DNA of 46,415 nucleotides from Oscillospiraceae bacterium. Lineage in GTDB: Bacteria; Bacillota; Clostridia; Saccharofermentanales; Fastidiosipilaceae. The stretch lies in assembly GCA_029983685.1 (NCBI GenBank), contig JASBZA010000014.1, positions 1 through 46,415 of the forward strand, in the 5' to 3' direction. Made by a program: the position numbers and the translations under genes. Positions within the stretch are counted from its first letter, which is position 1; every line of letters starts with the position of its first letter. Below the pieces are notes generated by a model. It worked only from the letters and a program-made list of their open reading frames with translations. It had not been told where the DNA came from and did no database searches. Positions 1 through 8,435 of the stretch are shown one piece after another.

Positions 1-16
1 GACTTGAGGAAAGCCC

Positions 17-295
17 TTGAAGTATAAAATAAAGTTTACAAGTAGATTTAAAAAGGACTTAAAGCAGGCTAAAAAACAAGGGAAAGATATTGAATAACTG
101 TTTGAAATCATTGAGAAAATTGCAAAAGATGAAGCCCTTGATGAAAGATATAGAGATCATTCATTAGTTGGAAATTACAAGGGGACTCGAGAATGTCATG
201 TAGAGCCCGATTTTTTGTTGATATATGAAAAAACAGAAGAAGTTTTAGTATTATCTCTAGTAAGAACTGGTTCACACTCTGATTTGTTTAAGTAA
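17..295 (+). pseudogene. YafQ/RelE-family mRNA interferase toxin, disrupted by an internal stop
   Basis: Reading from a TTG at 17, with GAGG just upstream, gives a peptide starting LKYKIKFTSRFKKDLKQAKK. It is interrupted by TAA at 95-97 and then continues in the same frame to a natural stop at 293-295. The part after the stop keeps the family hallmarks of YafQ-type ribosome-dependent endoribonucleases: a DH pair, the HVEPD motif, LLIYE, and a C-terminal RTGSHSDLF. Total length with the stop read through is about 92 codons, normal for the family. The partner antitoxin would lie upstream, outside the window. As it stands no full toxin can be made, because the stop falls near codon 27 and no good restart follows. 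A sequencing error cannot be excluded. The family call is confident; the inactive state is inferred from the stop. Confidence 0.8.
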
Positions 296-364
296 AATAA
301 CACAAAAGAGAGACTTTTACGACTCAGATCAAGTCCACGAATGTTCGCAATAGCTGAAAACAAG

Positions 365-1033
365 TCAAATCTTCCCTCTCTTATACAAAAACCTGGATAC
401 CCCGACTGTAAACAGAATGCTTATGGGAATTAAGACACTAATGGCATTGGACAAGGAAGGCTGAATCAAGAAGATGATGAGCATCAAGACGATTGGGGCA
501 ATGGCAATTTTGGCATTTTTGGCCAAAAATACCACGGCTAAACCACCGAATAAGGCGGGTAAAATATTAGCAAAAGCAGGAGCCAGTACCGGTGACTCTA
601 GAAGGGGTGTTAATTGGTTTAATAAAACCATGCCGATGATGAGAACAACCGTGGTGACAATAGAGCTAACCGCTATGGCAATAGTTGATATGACCTCGCC
701 CTCTTCGGTATTGGGTTCAACTTCGGCTATCTGCATAGCACGTAAGGCTGCAGGTACTTTCATGGCAGTCAGGTTTCCGGTAACAAAGCCTAAATAAGCC
801 CCGCCGGAACCGAGCATAGGCCCGAAGGTTAAGGCTTCAATAATCCCAACGGTCCAAAAGATGGGCGCTACGGCAAGCAAACCTTCTAATATAACCCTGC
901 CATTAGGTTTTATGTTGAAAAAAAGACTCGTTAATAAGGGGTAGGACAAAAAGAATAAAATAGCCAGGACCAAGGAGCTGCGTCCCCAGACATGGACTCT
1001 TTCGCGAAAATCATATTTTTTATTAGTCATCAT
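365..1033 (-). CDS. Multi-pass membrane protein, partner of the DUF5058 protein
   Basis: A 222-residue, very hydrophobic protein with about six membrane segments. A short basic N-terminus (MMTNKKYDFRERVHVWGR) is followed by helices near residues 18-40, 45-68 and 105-130 and three more towards the C-terminus. The loop after helix 2 contains GSGGAYLGFVTGN, which looks like a conserved re-entrant or substrate-facing motif. The start at 1033 was chosen because AGGAAG lies 8 bases upstream; a longer in-frame extension to 1144 would overlap the preceding gene. It follows the DUF5058 gene by 29 bases and the M20 peptidase further upstream in the same operon. I read the pair as two subunits of one permease, but this is inference from context and hydrophobicity; the family has no function I can name. 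Confidence 0.65.
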   Translation of the reverse strand: MMTNKKYDFRERVHVWGRSSLVLAILFFLSYPLLTSLFFNIKPNGRVILEGLLAVAPIFWTVGIIEALTFGPMLGSGGAYLGFVTGNLTAMKVPAALRAMQIAEVEPNTEEGEVISTIAIAVSSIVTTVVLIIGMVLLNQLTPLLESPVLAPAFANILPALFGGLAVVFLAKNAKIAIAPIVLMLIIFLIQPSLSNAISVLIPISILFTVGVSRFLYKRGKI

Positions 1034-1062
1034 AAAATCACGCTTCCTATTATTTGTGGGAC

Positions 1063-1785
1063 CTAGGGGATAATTTTGTCTAAGGGGATGGCAAAAGCCA
1101 TGGCACCCAGCATGCTCAGTGGCATGGCATAATTCTCCAACCATTGCCAGTGTAATTTTTTAATCAACAATCCGCATATCAGCATGAGGAAAGAGGAACA
1201 AAGCATAACGAAAACAGGAATCCATCCTCTTAGCCCATTGTGAACATCTGAAAAGACCATACCTAAGAAGGTCGCAATCATGCCCACGAAGAGAGAATCC
1301 ATCAGGATTTTGCTCCATTTAGAATCCCGTTTTTTTAACTTTTGGAGATTATTTTCCATCTTCTTCTGAAAAAACAAGATGACTAAGATTCCGGATAGAA
1401 TCCCCAAGGTCATAACCCAGGCAATGGAAACATATGTACCGGGGTCCCTTATCGGTTCCTCTAAGGGCAAATTCAGAATTTGGGCCACAGATGCTGCCGC
1501 CGGCAACTCATAGGTTAAGGCGCCCAAGACAGACAAGCGCAGCCAGGGTAAGGGGAGTCCCAGAAAACGAGATAAACTGATTAGTCCCAGTAGAATACTG
1601 ATGGCAGGCGCAAGGCTAAACAGCGCACTACCTATAGAAATATCCTTTAGTGTTTTGCTTTCTATGCCTAGTTCTTTGGCCCTACGCCAAGCTTTGATCA
1701 GGAAGAAAAGCGATTGACCTAAGACAAAAAAGATAATAATGCCGGCAAAAAGAAACAAAACAGGGTGATTAATATGAAAATCCAT
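1063..1785 (-). CDS. DUF5058 family membrane protein
   Basis: A 240-residue integral membrane protein. The opening HPVLFLFAGIIIFFVLGQS, the cytosolic-looking segment KAWRRAKELGIESKTL, and the LPLPWLRLSVLGALTYELPA stretch (residues about 77-96) match what I remember of the DUF5058 family of Firmicutes. Five to seven helices can be drawn. GGAGGAAA lies 6 bases before the ATG. It sits between the M20 peptidase gene (37 bases upstream) and a second membrane protein (29 bases downstream), a trio that suggests uptake of a small amide or peptide that the peptidase then cleaves. The family call is from memory of its conserved motif; the transport role is inferred only. Confidence 0.65.
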   Translation of the reverse strand: MDFHINHPVLFLFAGIIIFFVLGQSLFFLIKAWRRAKELGIESKTLKDISIGSALFSLAPAISILLGLISLSRFLGLPLPWLRLSVLGALTYELPAAASVAQILNLPLEEPIRDPGTYVSIAWVMTLGILSGILVILFFQKKMENNLQKLKKRDSKWSKILMDSLFVGMIATFLGMVFSDVHNGLRGWIPVFVMLCSSFLMLICGLLIKKLHWQWLENYAMPLSMLGAMAFAIPLDKIIP

Positions 1786-1821
1786 ATGCTTTCCTCCACA
1801 ACTCTGTAAGCAAGACTCAAA

Positions 1822-3156
1822 CTATATAGTTTCCAAAAGCGTCCGATAAAAAGCAATCATGTCTGCTATATTCTCATGCGAAATAGACTCATTAACCGCA
1901 TGCATGGATCCCAGCTCTTCTGAGGTCAAGCGACAAGGAAGGAAACGAAAGCTGTCATCTGCTACCTCGCCATAGTACCGGCTGTCCGTACCGCCGACCA
2001 TAAGATAGGGTAAAGGAACAGTGTTAGGGAAAACTTTCTTAATACATGCGCTAATCCGCTGCATACCATCAGACTGAACGTCACTAATATCGGTGGGCTC
2101 ATTTTCCAGTAAGGGCTCTATCGAATAGTCGAAGCCAAAGGACTTGAAATACTCTTTTACCGATTGGACACTTTCGCCTTGCAAAATTCTTACGTTGGCC
2201 ACACAAGAGGCATCTTTCGGCAAAACATTGTGCCCGGTCCCGGCATTCGTCATCGTAAAAGAAACACTGGTTCTAAGCATGGCCGCAGTTTGCGGATTTT
2301 TAAGAAGGACTTTTTTTATAATAGGAAAGAATAAGGCCGGATTGGCTAAAGCCTTACCCGTCATGCCTTTTTTGTACGGGGCCAGGGCTTTCAGCATCTC
2401 TTCAACCGTAGGGGTCAGTCTGAGGGGGAAGGGCTTGTTCTCCACAGCCTGGATAAAAGCAGCCATTTCTCCAATAGCCGTGTGCTTAGGAGGCATGGAA
2501 GAATGCCCTTGCACACCTTCAAAGTTGAAGCGAAAACTGTTATTGCCTTTTTCTGCAATCCCCACTACGGCTAAGGAAGGCTCTACGCCCATCATAGATC
2601 CGTCGATGATGGCACCACCCTCGTCAAAGACATATTGAAAATGAATATTCTGTTCTTTGAAATATGCAGCAATTTGCTGAGCTCCGAAGCTTCCACCTTG
2701 TTCTTCATCAAAACCGAAAGCAAAATAAACATCTCTGGGAGGTCTGTAACCCGTGAGTAATAATTCATCGACCGCCTCCAGAATAGAAATCAGAGAGCCC
2801 TTGTCGTCTAAGCTGCCCCTGCCCCAAATCCTTGAACCATCGTCATAGCCGGAAAAAGGCGGATGTGTCCAGCCCTCATCTGTTGCGGCAACAACATCAT
2901 AATGGGCCGTAAACAAAACCGGCATCGCTTCAATCTGCTCCTTATCTTTGCTTTCAGAAGCTTGCCAATGAAAAACCAAGCCATAGTCATTAATGACCCG
3001 GCGATGTAGGTTCTGATGAATATCGGGATAGGCGCTTTCTAAATAGTGGATGAAGTCCAGAAAAAGACTCCAATCTGTATCTTGTGGATTCGGATGAGAA
3101 CACGTAGGAATCCGAATCGCACCCTGCAAACGTCTTATGCTTTTCTCTATGGACAT
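1822..3156 (-). CDS. M20 family zinc peptidase, PM20D1/carboxypeptidase S-like
   Basis: A 444-residue metallopeptidase of the M20/M25/M40 superfamily, which removes C-terminal residues or acyl groups using two zinc ions. The co-catalytic pattern is visible: H85-x-D87 in TAHYDVV, the bridging D117 in GRGSLDDKGS, the general base and ligand pair E151-E152 in DEEQGG, and a late histidine in NESISHENI. A lid/dimerisation domain runs from about 195 to 310. The IWGRGSLDDKG and FAFGFDEEQGG wording is closest to the carboxypeptidase S/PM20D1 branch, whose members act on Gly-X dipeptides or N-acyl amino acids. It is the first gene of an operon with two membrane proteins, so it probably processes an imported peptide or acyl-amino acid. 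The start has AGGAA immediately before it. No signal peptide, so it is cytosolic. Confidence 0.85.
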   Translation of the reverse strand: MSIEKSIRRLQGAIRIPTCSHPNPQDTDWSLFLDFIHYLESAYPDIHQNLHRRVINDYGLVFHWQASESKDKEQIEAMPVLFTAHYDVVAATDEGWTHPPFSGYDDGSRIWGRGSLDDKGSLISILEAVDELLLTGYRPPRDVYFAFGFDEEQGGSFGAQQIAAYFKEQNIHFQYVFDEGGAIIDGSMMGVEPSLAVVGIAEKGNNSFRFNFEGVQGHSSMPPKHTAIGEMAAFIQAVENKPFPLRLTPTVEEMLKALAPYKKGMTGKALANPALFFPIIKKVLLKNPQTAAMLRTSVSFTMTNAGTGHNVLPKDASCVANVRILQGESVQSVKEYFKSFGFDYSIEPLLENEPTDISDVQSDGMQRISACIKKVFPNTVPLPYLMVGGTDSRYYGEVADDSFRFLPCRLTSEELGSMHAVNESISHENIADMIAFYRTLLETI

Positions 3157-3185
3157 TTCCTAAAACCGGCTTTCACTTTCTTTTT

Positions 3186-3213
3186 ATTTTAACAAAATGT
3201 TAAATCCAATCAA
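3186..3213 (-). promoter_or_regulatory. Candidate sigma-70 promoter for the M20/DUF5058 operon
   Basis: Read on the minus strand, TTGATT (at 3208-3213) is followed after 16 bases by TAAAAT (3186-3191), a reasonable -35/-10 pair about 30 bases ahead of the M20 peptidase start at 3156. No operator was recognised. Confidence 0.4.
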
Positions 3214-3299
3214 CAGTGAATAAAAAAATATGAAACGATAATGTCTTATACGCTTACAGTTTGATTCATTTTGCAGAAAGCTGAAACTGAAAAAGTCAT

Positions 3300-3512
3300 T
3301 TGCACAAGATGAAAGAAACTGAAGATAGGTTGAATAGGCTGTCGGAACGTACAGGTCGCTCCAAGGCTTTCTATCTACGACAATTAATTGAAGATGGGCT
3401 TGATCAATTGGAATACGAATGCGGCATTTTACAAGATGTGGAAGATTACCGTAAAGACAATCTAAAAACTTATACGCTCGATGAAATGAAGAAACGTTAT
3501 CCTTGTCGTTGA
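3300..3512 (+). pseudogene. Ribbon-helix-helix RelB-type antitoxin, remodelled at both ends
   Basis: The core RLNRLSERTGRSKAFYLRQL followed by IEDGLDQLEY is the helix-turn-helix part of a RelB/CopG-like antitoxin, and TYTLDEMKKRY is its usual toxin-binding tail. Starting at the TTG gives 70 residues; the ATG at 3309 gives 67. The N-terminal DNA-binding beta strand expected before KETEDRL is missing in this frame. A different frame just upstream reads VICTR, which looks like the lost strand, so a small deletion probably shifted the start. At the 3' end the reading frame runs out of the antitoxin after KKRY and into the last codons of a toxin gene in another frame, so the final PCR residues are not native. 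It is probably inactive. Confidence 0.6.
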
Positions 3513-3546
3513 CCTTGGGCATCGACGAGACATTTATGAAAAATAA
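3499..3546 (+). pseudogene. RelE-type toxin C-terminal remnant
   Basis: Reading from 3499 gives ILVVDLGHRRDIYEK and a stop. This is the highly characteristic last strand of RelE toxins (VLVVDVGHRRDIY in many relatives). It directly abuts the antitoxin tail and partly overlaps it in another frame, so roughly the first 70 codons of the toxin have been deleted. What remains encodes nothing functional. Confidence 0.75.
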
Positions 3547-3576
3547 TTTTTCGGTCTCTACAAGTATTTTTATGAA

Positions 3577-3621
3577 AAGATGGCAGTGCTGTGTGTTAAC
3601 AAAATACAGCACTGCCATCTT
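3577..3621 (-). terminator. Strong terminator of the adhesin operon
   Basis: A perfect 16-bp inverted repeat, with arms 3577-3592 and 3606-3621 around a 13-base loop. On the minus strand the 3' arm ends CATCTT and runs into TTCATAAAAAT, a fair U-rich tract. It lies 22 bases past the adhesin stop codon. It also insulates the decayed antitoxin-toxin locus on the other strand. Confidence 0.8.
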
Positions 3622-3642
3622 AATTTGAACAGAATAGAGTTT

Positions 3643-6600
3643 CTAAGAGTCCTTATCGCAAAGCTTTTTTCTGTAGAAGAGTAAGATTGGGATACTAAAA
3701 GCCATACTAAGTCCAAATCCGAAACCAGGCATGACGTCTTCGCCTGTTTTGATGACCGGCTTTACATTCACCAGTTTAACACGTGTTATACCGTCTTCGT
3801 TTATAGTGAATTTCAGATCTTTGGCTTTTTCATAACCTTCAGGGGCTTCTAGTTCACGCAAGGTATAGGTCTCTCCTATATGCAAGGCTCGAATGACATG
3901 GGGCTCTTTTGTTGAAATCCACTCTTCCATAACTTTTCCGTCTTTATCTAAAACAGCCAGTTTTGCCCCGGCAAGCTCCGTATCACTGCCAAGCCTTGTC
4001 TTGGAGATAAGGGTTGTGGTTCTTTCGTTCTCCCAAGTAGATTCTAAGACAAGGTCATTTTCATTAATGTGAACTTCTAAGGCATCCGCCTTATTGACAT
4101 ATCCCGGACTAGACTCTATTTCTTGCAAGAACCAAGTGCCATAAGGAATCGCTTGGAAGGAGAATTTTCCATCTTCATCTGTAATGGCAAGATAAGAAGC
4201 GTTTTCTCTCTCAGGCGTATCCTGTGCCTTTTTAAAAAGACCAAACATAACGCCTTCTAAAGCTTCATGCGTTTCCTTATCTCTCTTGAGGCCTTCAATC
4301 TTGCCTCTAATAAGTTTGTTTTCCAGCACAGAGCCTTCTAAGAGTTGAAAGGCAAAGGTATCAACATCTTGGCCTTGATAAATAAATTCAAATGCAATGG
4401 CATTTTGATCCAGAATGAAGCCCTCAGCGGTCTTCTCTTCTAAAAAATAATACTTGCCGAAAGGAAGTTTGCCCGAGTAGGTCAGTGTGCCATCCTCGTC
4501 TACCAACAAACTTTCGATTTTGCCGTCTTGAGGAATCTTAGTCCCGTCGGCTGCTGTTATATCCTCGCCGGCATAAAGACCAAAACCAACTGCACGAATA
4601 TCTGCCTCTCCCGAATAATTGGGATCTTTCTCTAAGGCTTTTTTCAGACTAAGAGAAATCTCCTGTAAATGGTTTTGTAAGCTTAGACCTTTAGATGTAA
4701 GAGCAAATTCTTGGCCAGCATAGCTTAACTCTATCTTGTGCTTTTCTTCATCTAAGATATAGCCTTCCGGAGCTTCTTTTTCTACTAACCAATATTGCCC
4801 AAGATATAAGGGCTGACTTTGGGCCTGCCCTGTCTCGTCTGTGATAAGCGTATCCACTAAAGTGCCCTTGCCATAGCGCTCTGTTCCGTCCGGCGTTCTA
4901 ATATCTTCCGCCGCATAAATCTCGTAGATGGCACCTTTAAGGCCCTGGTCTTGATAAATAGGTCTAAAAAGGCCTTCTTCTGCTTTTACCGATGCGAAAA
5001 CCTGGCCGATTTTGTCGATTTGGACAATCCCTTTTTGGACTGTGTTTTCTTTCTTAATTTCAATATAAATATTCTGCTCTCCGTCACGTTGAGAATTCTC
5101 TGCTGTCACATCAAAGAAAATCGGCTCAGAATCCAGCACATAATTCTCGGGTGCCTTAATCTCAATTAACTTATAACCTGTGCCATAAGGCAAAGCTTTA
5201 GGCAGCGTAAGCGTACCGCTTTGGTCGGTATAGAAGGTATCTAAAATTTGCGGCGTAGGGTAGTTGATTCGTTGCACGACCCGTTCGCCCGAAGGATCAT
5301 AAATTTCAAAACCCGCTCCGGCCAAAGGAATAACACGGCCTGTTTCACTATCAAGCTTCACGATTTTAAGAAAGGCCTCGAAATTGTTGTTATTAATAAT
5401 AAAACTATGTCTTTGGCCGTCTTCGGAAATCGTCACGTCAAATGGCGCCATTAGTTCTCTACCGGGCCAACTTTGAGTCTGCTTAACGATGTAGGTTCCG
5501 TAAGGTAGGTTCTTACTTTTGGCATAACCTCTTTCGTCGGCCAGAAGAAGATCTCGTTCGGTCTCTTTGGCCTTATCGTAAGATTCGGCTTTTTTGAGAA
5601 AGACTTCAAAAGTCGCTCCCGTTTCCGGCGTTTCAATTTGTGTAGACCCGTCATCGGTGTGCTTAATGATTTCAATGAAACCTTTTTGGACCTCTTCTTT
5701 TACCTTCAATTCAATAGTATTTAGTTCCAGCTTAAAATTTTTCGCATCGGCCGGTATGGGATAAACCGTTTCATCCAAAAGATAACCCGAGCTGGGCTTG
5801 ATTTCTTTCAAGCTATAAGTCAAGCCGGATTTATAGGTCTTGGTCTCAAATTTGCCGTCTTTATCCGTAGTGTATTGGTCTAAGAGTATACCGTCTTGGT
5901 AAACACCATAGACCGCTCCTTGCAGTGATCCGTCGCCTTGAGCTTTTCCCGTCTCCTTATCTTCTTTTTGTACCTGCGCCTTCCAGGTCTTCGCTTTATT
6001 GTCCATCTGAGCAGTCGAGGTCTCCCCCGGCTTCACCTGAATGTTCACGGGTGTCGTATCCAAAACAAAATATTCATCTGTTGCGGTTTCGGTGATGGTG
6101 TAGCTACCTTCGGGTAAGTCCTCCAACAAGGCCTTTCCATTTGACGTCTTAAAGGTATTAGAGCCGGTCTCTGAGGCTTTATAGTTTCCTTCGCCTACCT
6201 TTTCCAAATTGACCGGCTGACCGTCTTGGGTCAATGTGAACGTTGCACCGTCAAAGGCTTCCCCCTCAGCGGTTTTCGTAAATTCTATGGCTCCGTTTTT
6301 GATCATGATGACGTTGAGGCCAAAATTAACGGAGTCCGGATCACTGGCCTCTAATAAGCGTTGGTCATCTATTGGACTGACGTAGATGAGCGATGCATCC
6401 GTGGGACTTTTTCTGTCCCATTTTACAAAGCTTAAGTTTCCGTCTATAGATTCCTTCATGGCGGTAAGATGTAACTTATCTCCATTTACTTGAACGTCTA
6501 AGTTGGTCGTATTCTCGACCCGACTCATCTCTCCAATGACATTATTCCTGTCTGTCAAGGTCAAGGTTTGTCCGACTTCTATGGTTAGAGTATTCGTTGA

Positions 6601-7191
6601 TGCGTCATAACCTTGTCCGCTAAAGCTAGGCATCAGTCCATGGCTCTTTACCAAAGCTCTAATCTCATTAATACGGTTACTGACACTCGTACTAACGCCT
6701 TCTATTTTGCAGCCTGTTAAAGTCTGCCAAACCAGTAGCTGGGTTGCCGCATAATCCACCTCCGTCTTTTGAGAATTATTCCAACCGTGATAAATCACCA
6801 TCTTAGATTTATCCAAAAGCGCATTTGAAAGCGTAATATTCGCATGGAAAGTCCAGTCCAACTCTTTGGAGTAACCTCTTAAAATACTTCCCACGGCACT
6901 TTGGGCTTTATAAGTATTGTTCCCCAAGGTCGAAATGGCAGGTTCGGCACAGAAAGCGGCCGCCTCGTTACTTTGTTTACTGAACATGGGCATGGAATAG
7001 CCTATATAAGGGGCGTCGTTGGCAAATTTCAACGTATAGCCGTAGGGTATAGATTTTTTAACAATATAGGCTTCTTCTCCGGGCACGGTCGCCCGGACTT
7101 GATTCGAAAAAAAGACGGATAAAATAATGGACAGCACTATAATGAAGCCTATTTCATTCCATCTTCTCTTTCTATCTTGTGTCTTTTTCAT
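3643..7191 (-). CDS. Thioester-domain Cna_B surface adhesin with sortase-like anchor
   Basis: A protein of 1182 residues. A basic N-terminus plus hydrophobic segment (residues 14-30) acts as signal peptide. Next is a thioester-forming domain: C81 in AFCAEP and Q151 in YAATQLLVWQ are the expected Cys/Gln pair that makes a reactive internal thioester, used by such adhesins to attach covalently to host surfaces. After a linker domain come eight prealbumin-like Cna_B/SpaA repeats (about 320-1140). Each ends in a sequence such as APEGYILD, with the E and K residues typical of isopeptide-stabilised stalks. The C-terminus has VIKTGED, a hydrophobic stretch and RKK, i.e. a sorting signal with VIKTG in place of LPXTG. 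The start at 7191 has AAAGGAG nine bases upstream. It is the second gene of a two-gene unit with the stalk protein. The protein is exported and cell-wall linked. Confidence 0.85.
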   Translation of the reverse strand: MKKTQDRKRRWNEIGFIIVLSIILSVFFSNQVRATVPGEEAYIVKKSIPYGYTLKFANDAPYIGYSMPMFSKQSNEAAAFCAEPAISTLGNNTYKAQSAVGSILRGYSKELDWTFHANITLSNALLDKSKMVIYHGWNNSQKTEVDYAATQLLVWQTLTGCKIEGVSTSVSNRINEIRALVKSHGLMPSFSGQGYDASTNTLTIEVGQTLTLTDRNNVIGEMSRVENTTNLDVQVNGDKLHLTAMKESIDGNLSFVKWDRKSPTDASLIYVSPIDDQRLLEASDPDSVNFGLNVIMIKNGAIEFTKTAEGEAFDGATFTLTQDGQPVNLEKVGEGNYKASETGSNTFKTSNGKALLEDLPEGSYTITETATDEYFVLDTTPVNIQVKPGETSTAQMDNKAKTWKAQVQKEDKETGKAQGDGSLQGAVYGVYQDGILLDQYTTDKDGKFETKTYKSGLTYSLKEIKPSSGYLLDETVYPIPADAKNFKLELNTIELKVKEEVQKGFIEIIKHTDDGSTQIETPETGATFEVFLKKAESYDKAKETERDLLLADERGYAKSKNLPYGTYIVKQTQSWPGRELMAPFDVTISEDGQRHSFIINNNNFEAFLKIVKLDSETGRVIPLAGAGFEIYDPSGERVVQRINYPTPQILDTFYTDQSGTLTLPKALPYGTGYKLIEIKAPENYVLDSEPIFFDVTAENSQRDGEQNIYIEIKKENTVQKGIVQIDKIGQVFASVKAEEGLFRPIYQDQGLKGAIYEIYAAEDIRTPDGTERYGKGTLVDTLITDETGQAQSQPLYLGQYWLVEKEAPEGYILDEEKHKIELSYAGQEFALTSKGLSLQNHLQEISLSLKKALEKDPNYSGEADIRAVGFGLYAGEDITAADGTKIPQDGKIESLLVDEDGTLTYSGKLPFGKYYFLEEKTAEGFILDQNAIAFEFIYQGQDVDTFAFQLLEGSVLENKLIRGKIEGLKRDKETHEALEGVMFGLFKKAQDTPERENASYLAITDEDGKFSFQAIPYGTWFLQEIESSPGYVNKADALEVHINENDLVLESTWENERTTTLISKTRLGSDTELAGAKLAVLDKDGKVMEEWISTKEPHVIRALHIGETYTLRELEAPEGYEKAKDLKFTINEDGITRVKLVNVKPVIKTGEDVMPGFGFGLSMAFSIPILLFYRKKLCDKDS

Positions 7192-7272
7192 AATACTTGA
7201 CTCCTTTCTGACATAGAGAAAGCCCGTACGAGTACGAGCTTCTTCCAGAAACAATAGTGTTTTATAGATACA

Positions 7273-8064
7273 TCAATTATCGAGTTTGTAAAACTCAATA
7301 GTCCAAATACCGTAATTATCTAGCCACTCAGCACTTGTATACCGTCTGGCACCGTCATAACCATACCAAGGGCTTTTCGGGTCGAACATAAGAGGTAATT
7401 GCTCATTCACATAATCAACTGCCATCTGCTCCGCTTGATCCTTGCCGTACTTGGCAATCTCCCAATACATACCTGAATTTCCTACGTAAGGAGACCAATC
7501 TATACTTTTTGATGTGGTCGGAGGAGGTATCGGCCTTGGGGTAGGTGTTGGGGCCGGTGTCGGTGTCGGAGAAGCCGTAGGGGTCGGCTTAGGCGGTCTA
7601 GGCGTGGGGCTTGGCGTCGGCCTTTTCTCCGTTTCAGGCGCTGATGCGACACGAGCTGTTGTGGTCAGCGAGATTTTCTGAGTCTCCGTGACCTTGCCCG
7701 CTGTCGTTTTAGGTCTTCTTTCGGATTTTGTAGGGCTTGGTTTTGTTTGAGTCGCTCTTACGAGTTTTGTAGTCGTGTCCGGCTTAACACCCACTTGACT
7801 TTTCATTGAAAGGCTTATGGTTTCGGATACGTTCGATTCACTAAGCTTTTGACTTGCTTTACTCGTCTTAGCGGGTGTTGTTATACTTGTCGCAAAGCTT
7901 GTTGAAGAACTTGTCTTCCCTAAACTTGACCCGGACTCTAAACTAAGTCCGTCGGATACATCGGTCGTTCTCGAAACATAACTATCTCTGGTGAAATACA
8001 AGATACTCATTAAAACAACTAAAAGCAGAACCAAGCCCAGAATCCAAGGTTCTTTCTTCTTCAT
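7273..8064 (-). CDS. Membrane-anchored Pro/Thr/Ser-rich stalk protein with small C-terminal domain
   Basis: 263 residues: a KKKE start, one membrane segment (about 7-24), then a long disordered Ser/Thr/Lys region (25-140) turning into a proline-threonine repeat (TPSPTPRPPKPTPTASPTPT and on to about 185). It ends with a compact domain (190-263) rich in Trp and Tyr (SPYVGNSGMYWEIAKYGKDQ, SPWYGYDG, GIWTIEFYKL). No lipobox and no sorting signal, so the N-terminal helix probably stays in the membrane and the stalk carries the last domain through the wall. It is transcribed 81 bases ahead of the adhesin, and both genes have similar AAAGGAG leader sequences, which suggests co-expression. I do not recognise the C-terminal domain. 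The Pro/Thr DNA is itself repetitive and could change length. Confidence 0.65.
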   Translation of the reverse strand: MKKKEPWILGLVLLLVVLMSILYFTRDSYVSRTTDVSDGLSLESGSSLGKTSSSTSFATSITTPAKTSKASQKLSESNVSETISLSMKSQVGVKPDTTTKLVRATQTKPSPTKSERRPKTTAGKVTETQKISLTTTARVASAPETEKRPTPSPTPRPPKPTPTASPTPTPAPTPTPRPIPPPTTSKSIDWSPYVGNSGMYWEIAKYGKDQAEQMAVDYVNEQLPLMFDPKSPWYGYDGARRYTSAEWLDNYGIWTIEFYKLDN

Positions 8065-8435
8065 CTTGGCTCCTTTCTAATATTCGCTCTAAGGCGATTC
8101 ATCCCGGAATCTTCCTTCCTCTTATCTCGCCACGAAGATTCACAGGTAAGGAAAAACACATTTTTCGCTCCATACTGTTTTTGCGTCTTCCCTTTATTGA
8201 AAACTATCAAAGTACCCAGGTCTCAGTCGGCCAAAGTTCTCGTAAGCAATCAACTTATGCCTTCCGTCTCAGACCTGACATAATAGTACAAAACTCTTTT
8301 GGAAGATAAAATGTCACATGCTTAAGCGGCCCAAAGTGCAATTTAAAAATTGTCCACAAAACTTCGCTTATAGCCAATGGTAAAAGCCTTAGGGTCCGGG
8401 TACACTTAAAAAACCGGACACACGAGGAGGCGGAT
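8065..8435. other. Divergent intergenic region between surface genes and the DUF6076-like gene
   Basis: 371 bases without a convincing gene; the open frames here are shadows. It must contain promoters in both directions, but no clear -35/-10 pair could be picked on either strand. Near the plus-strand gene there is a short inverted repeat, GTCCGG at 8394-8399 and CCGGAC at 8414-8419, which would form a hairpin just before the GGAGG ribosome binding site (about 8424-8430). Confidence 0.5.

Noticed and set aside
3184..3618. Minus-strand 144-codon frame
   Set aside because: It covers the terminator and the antitoxin remnant in antisense, has a low-complexity composition and no ribosome site.
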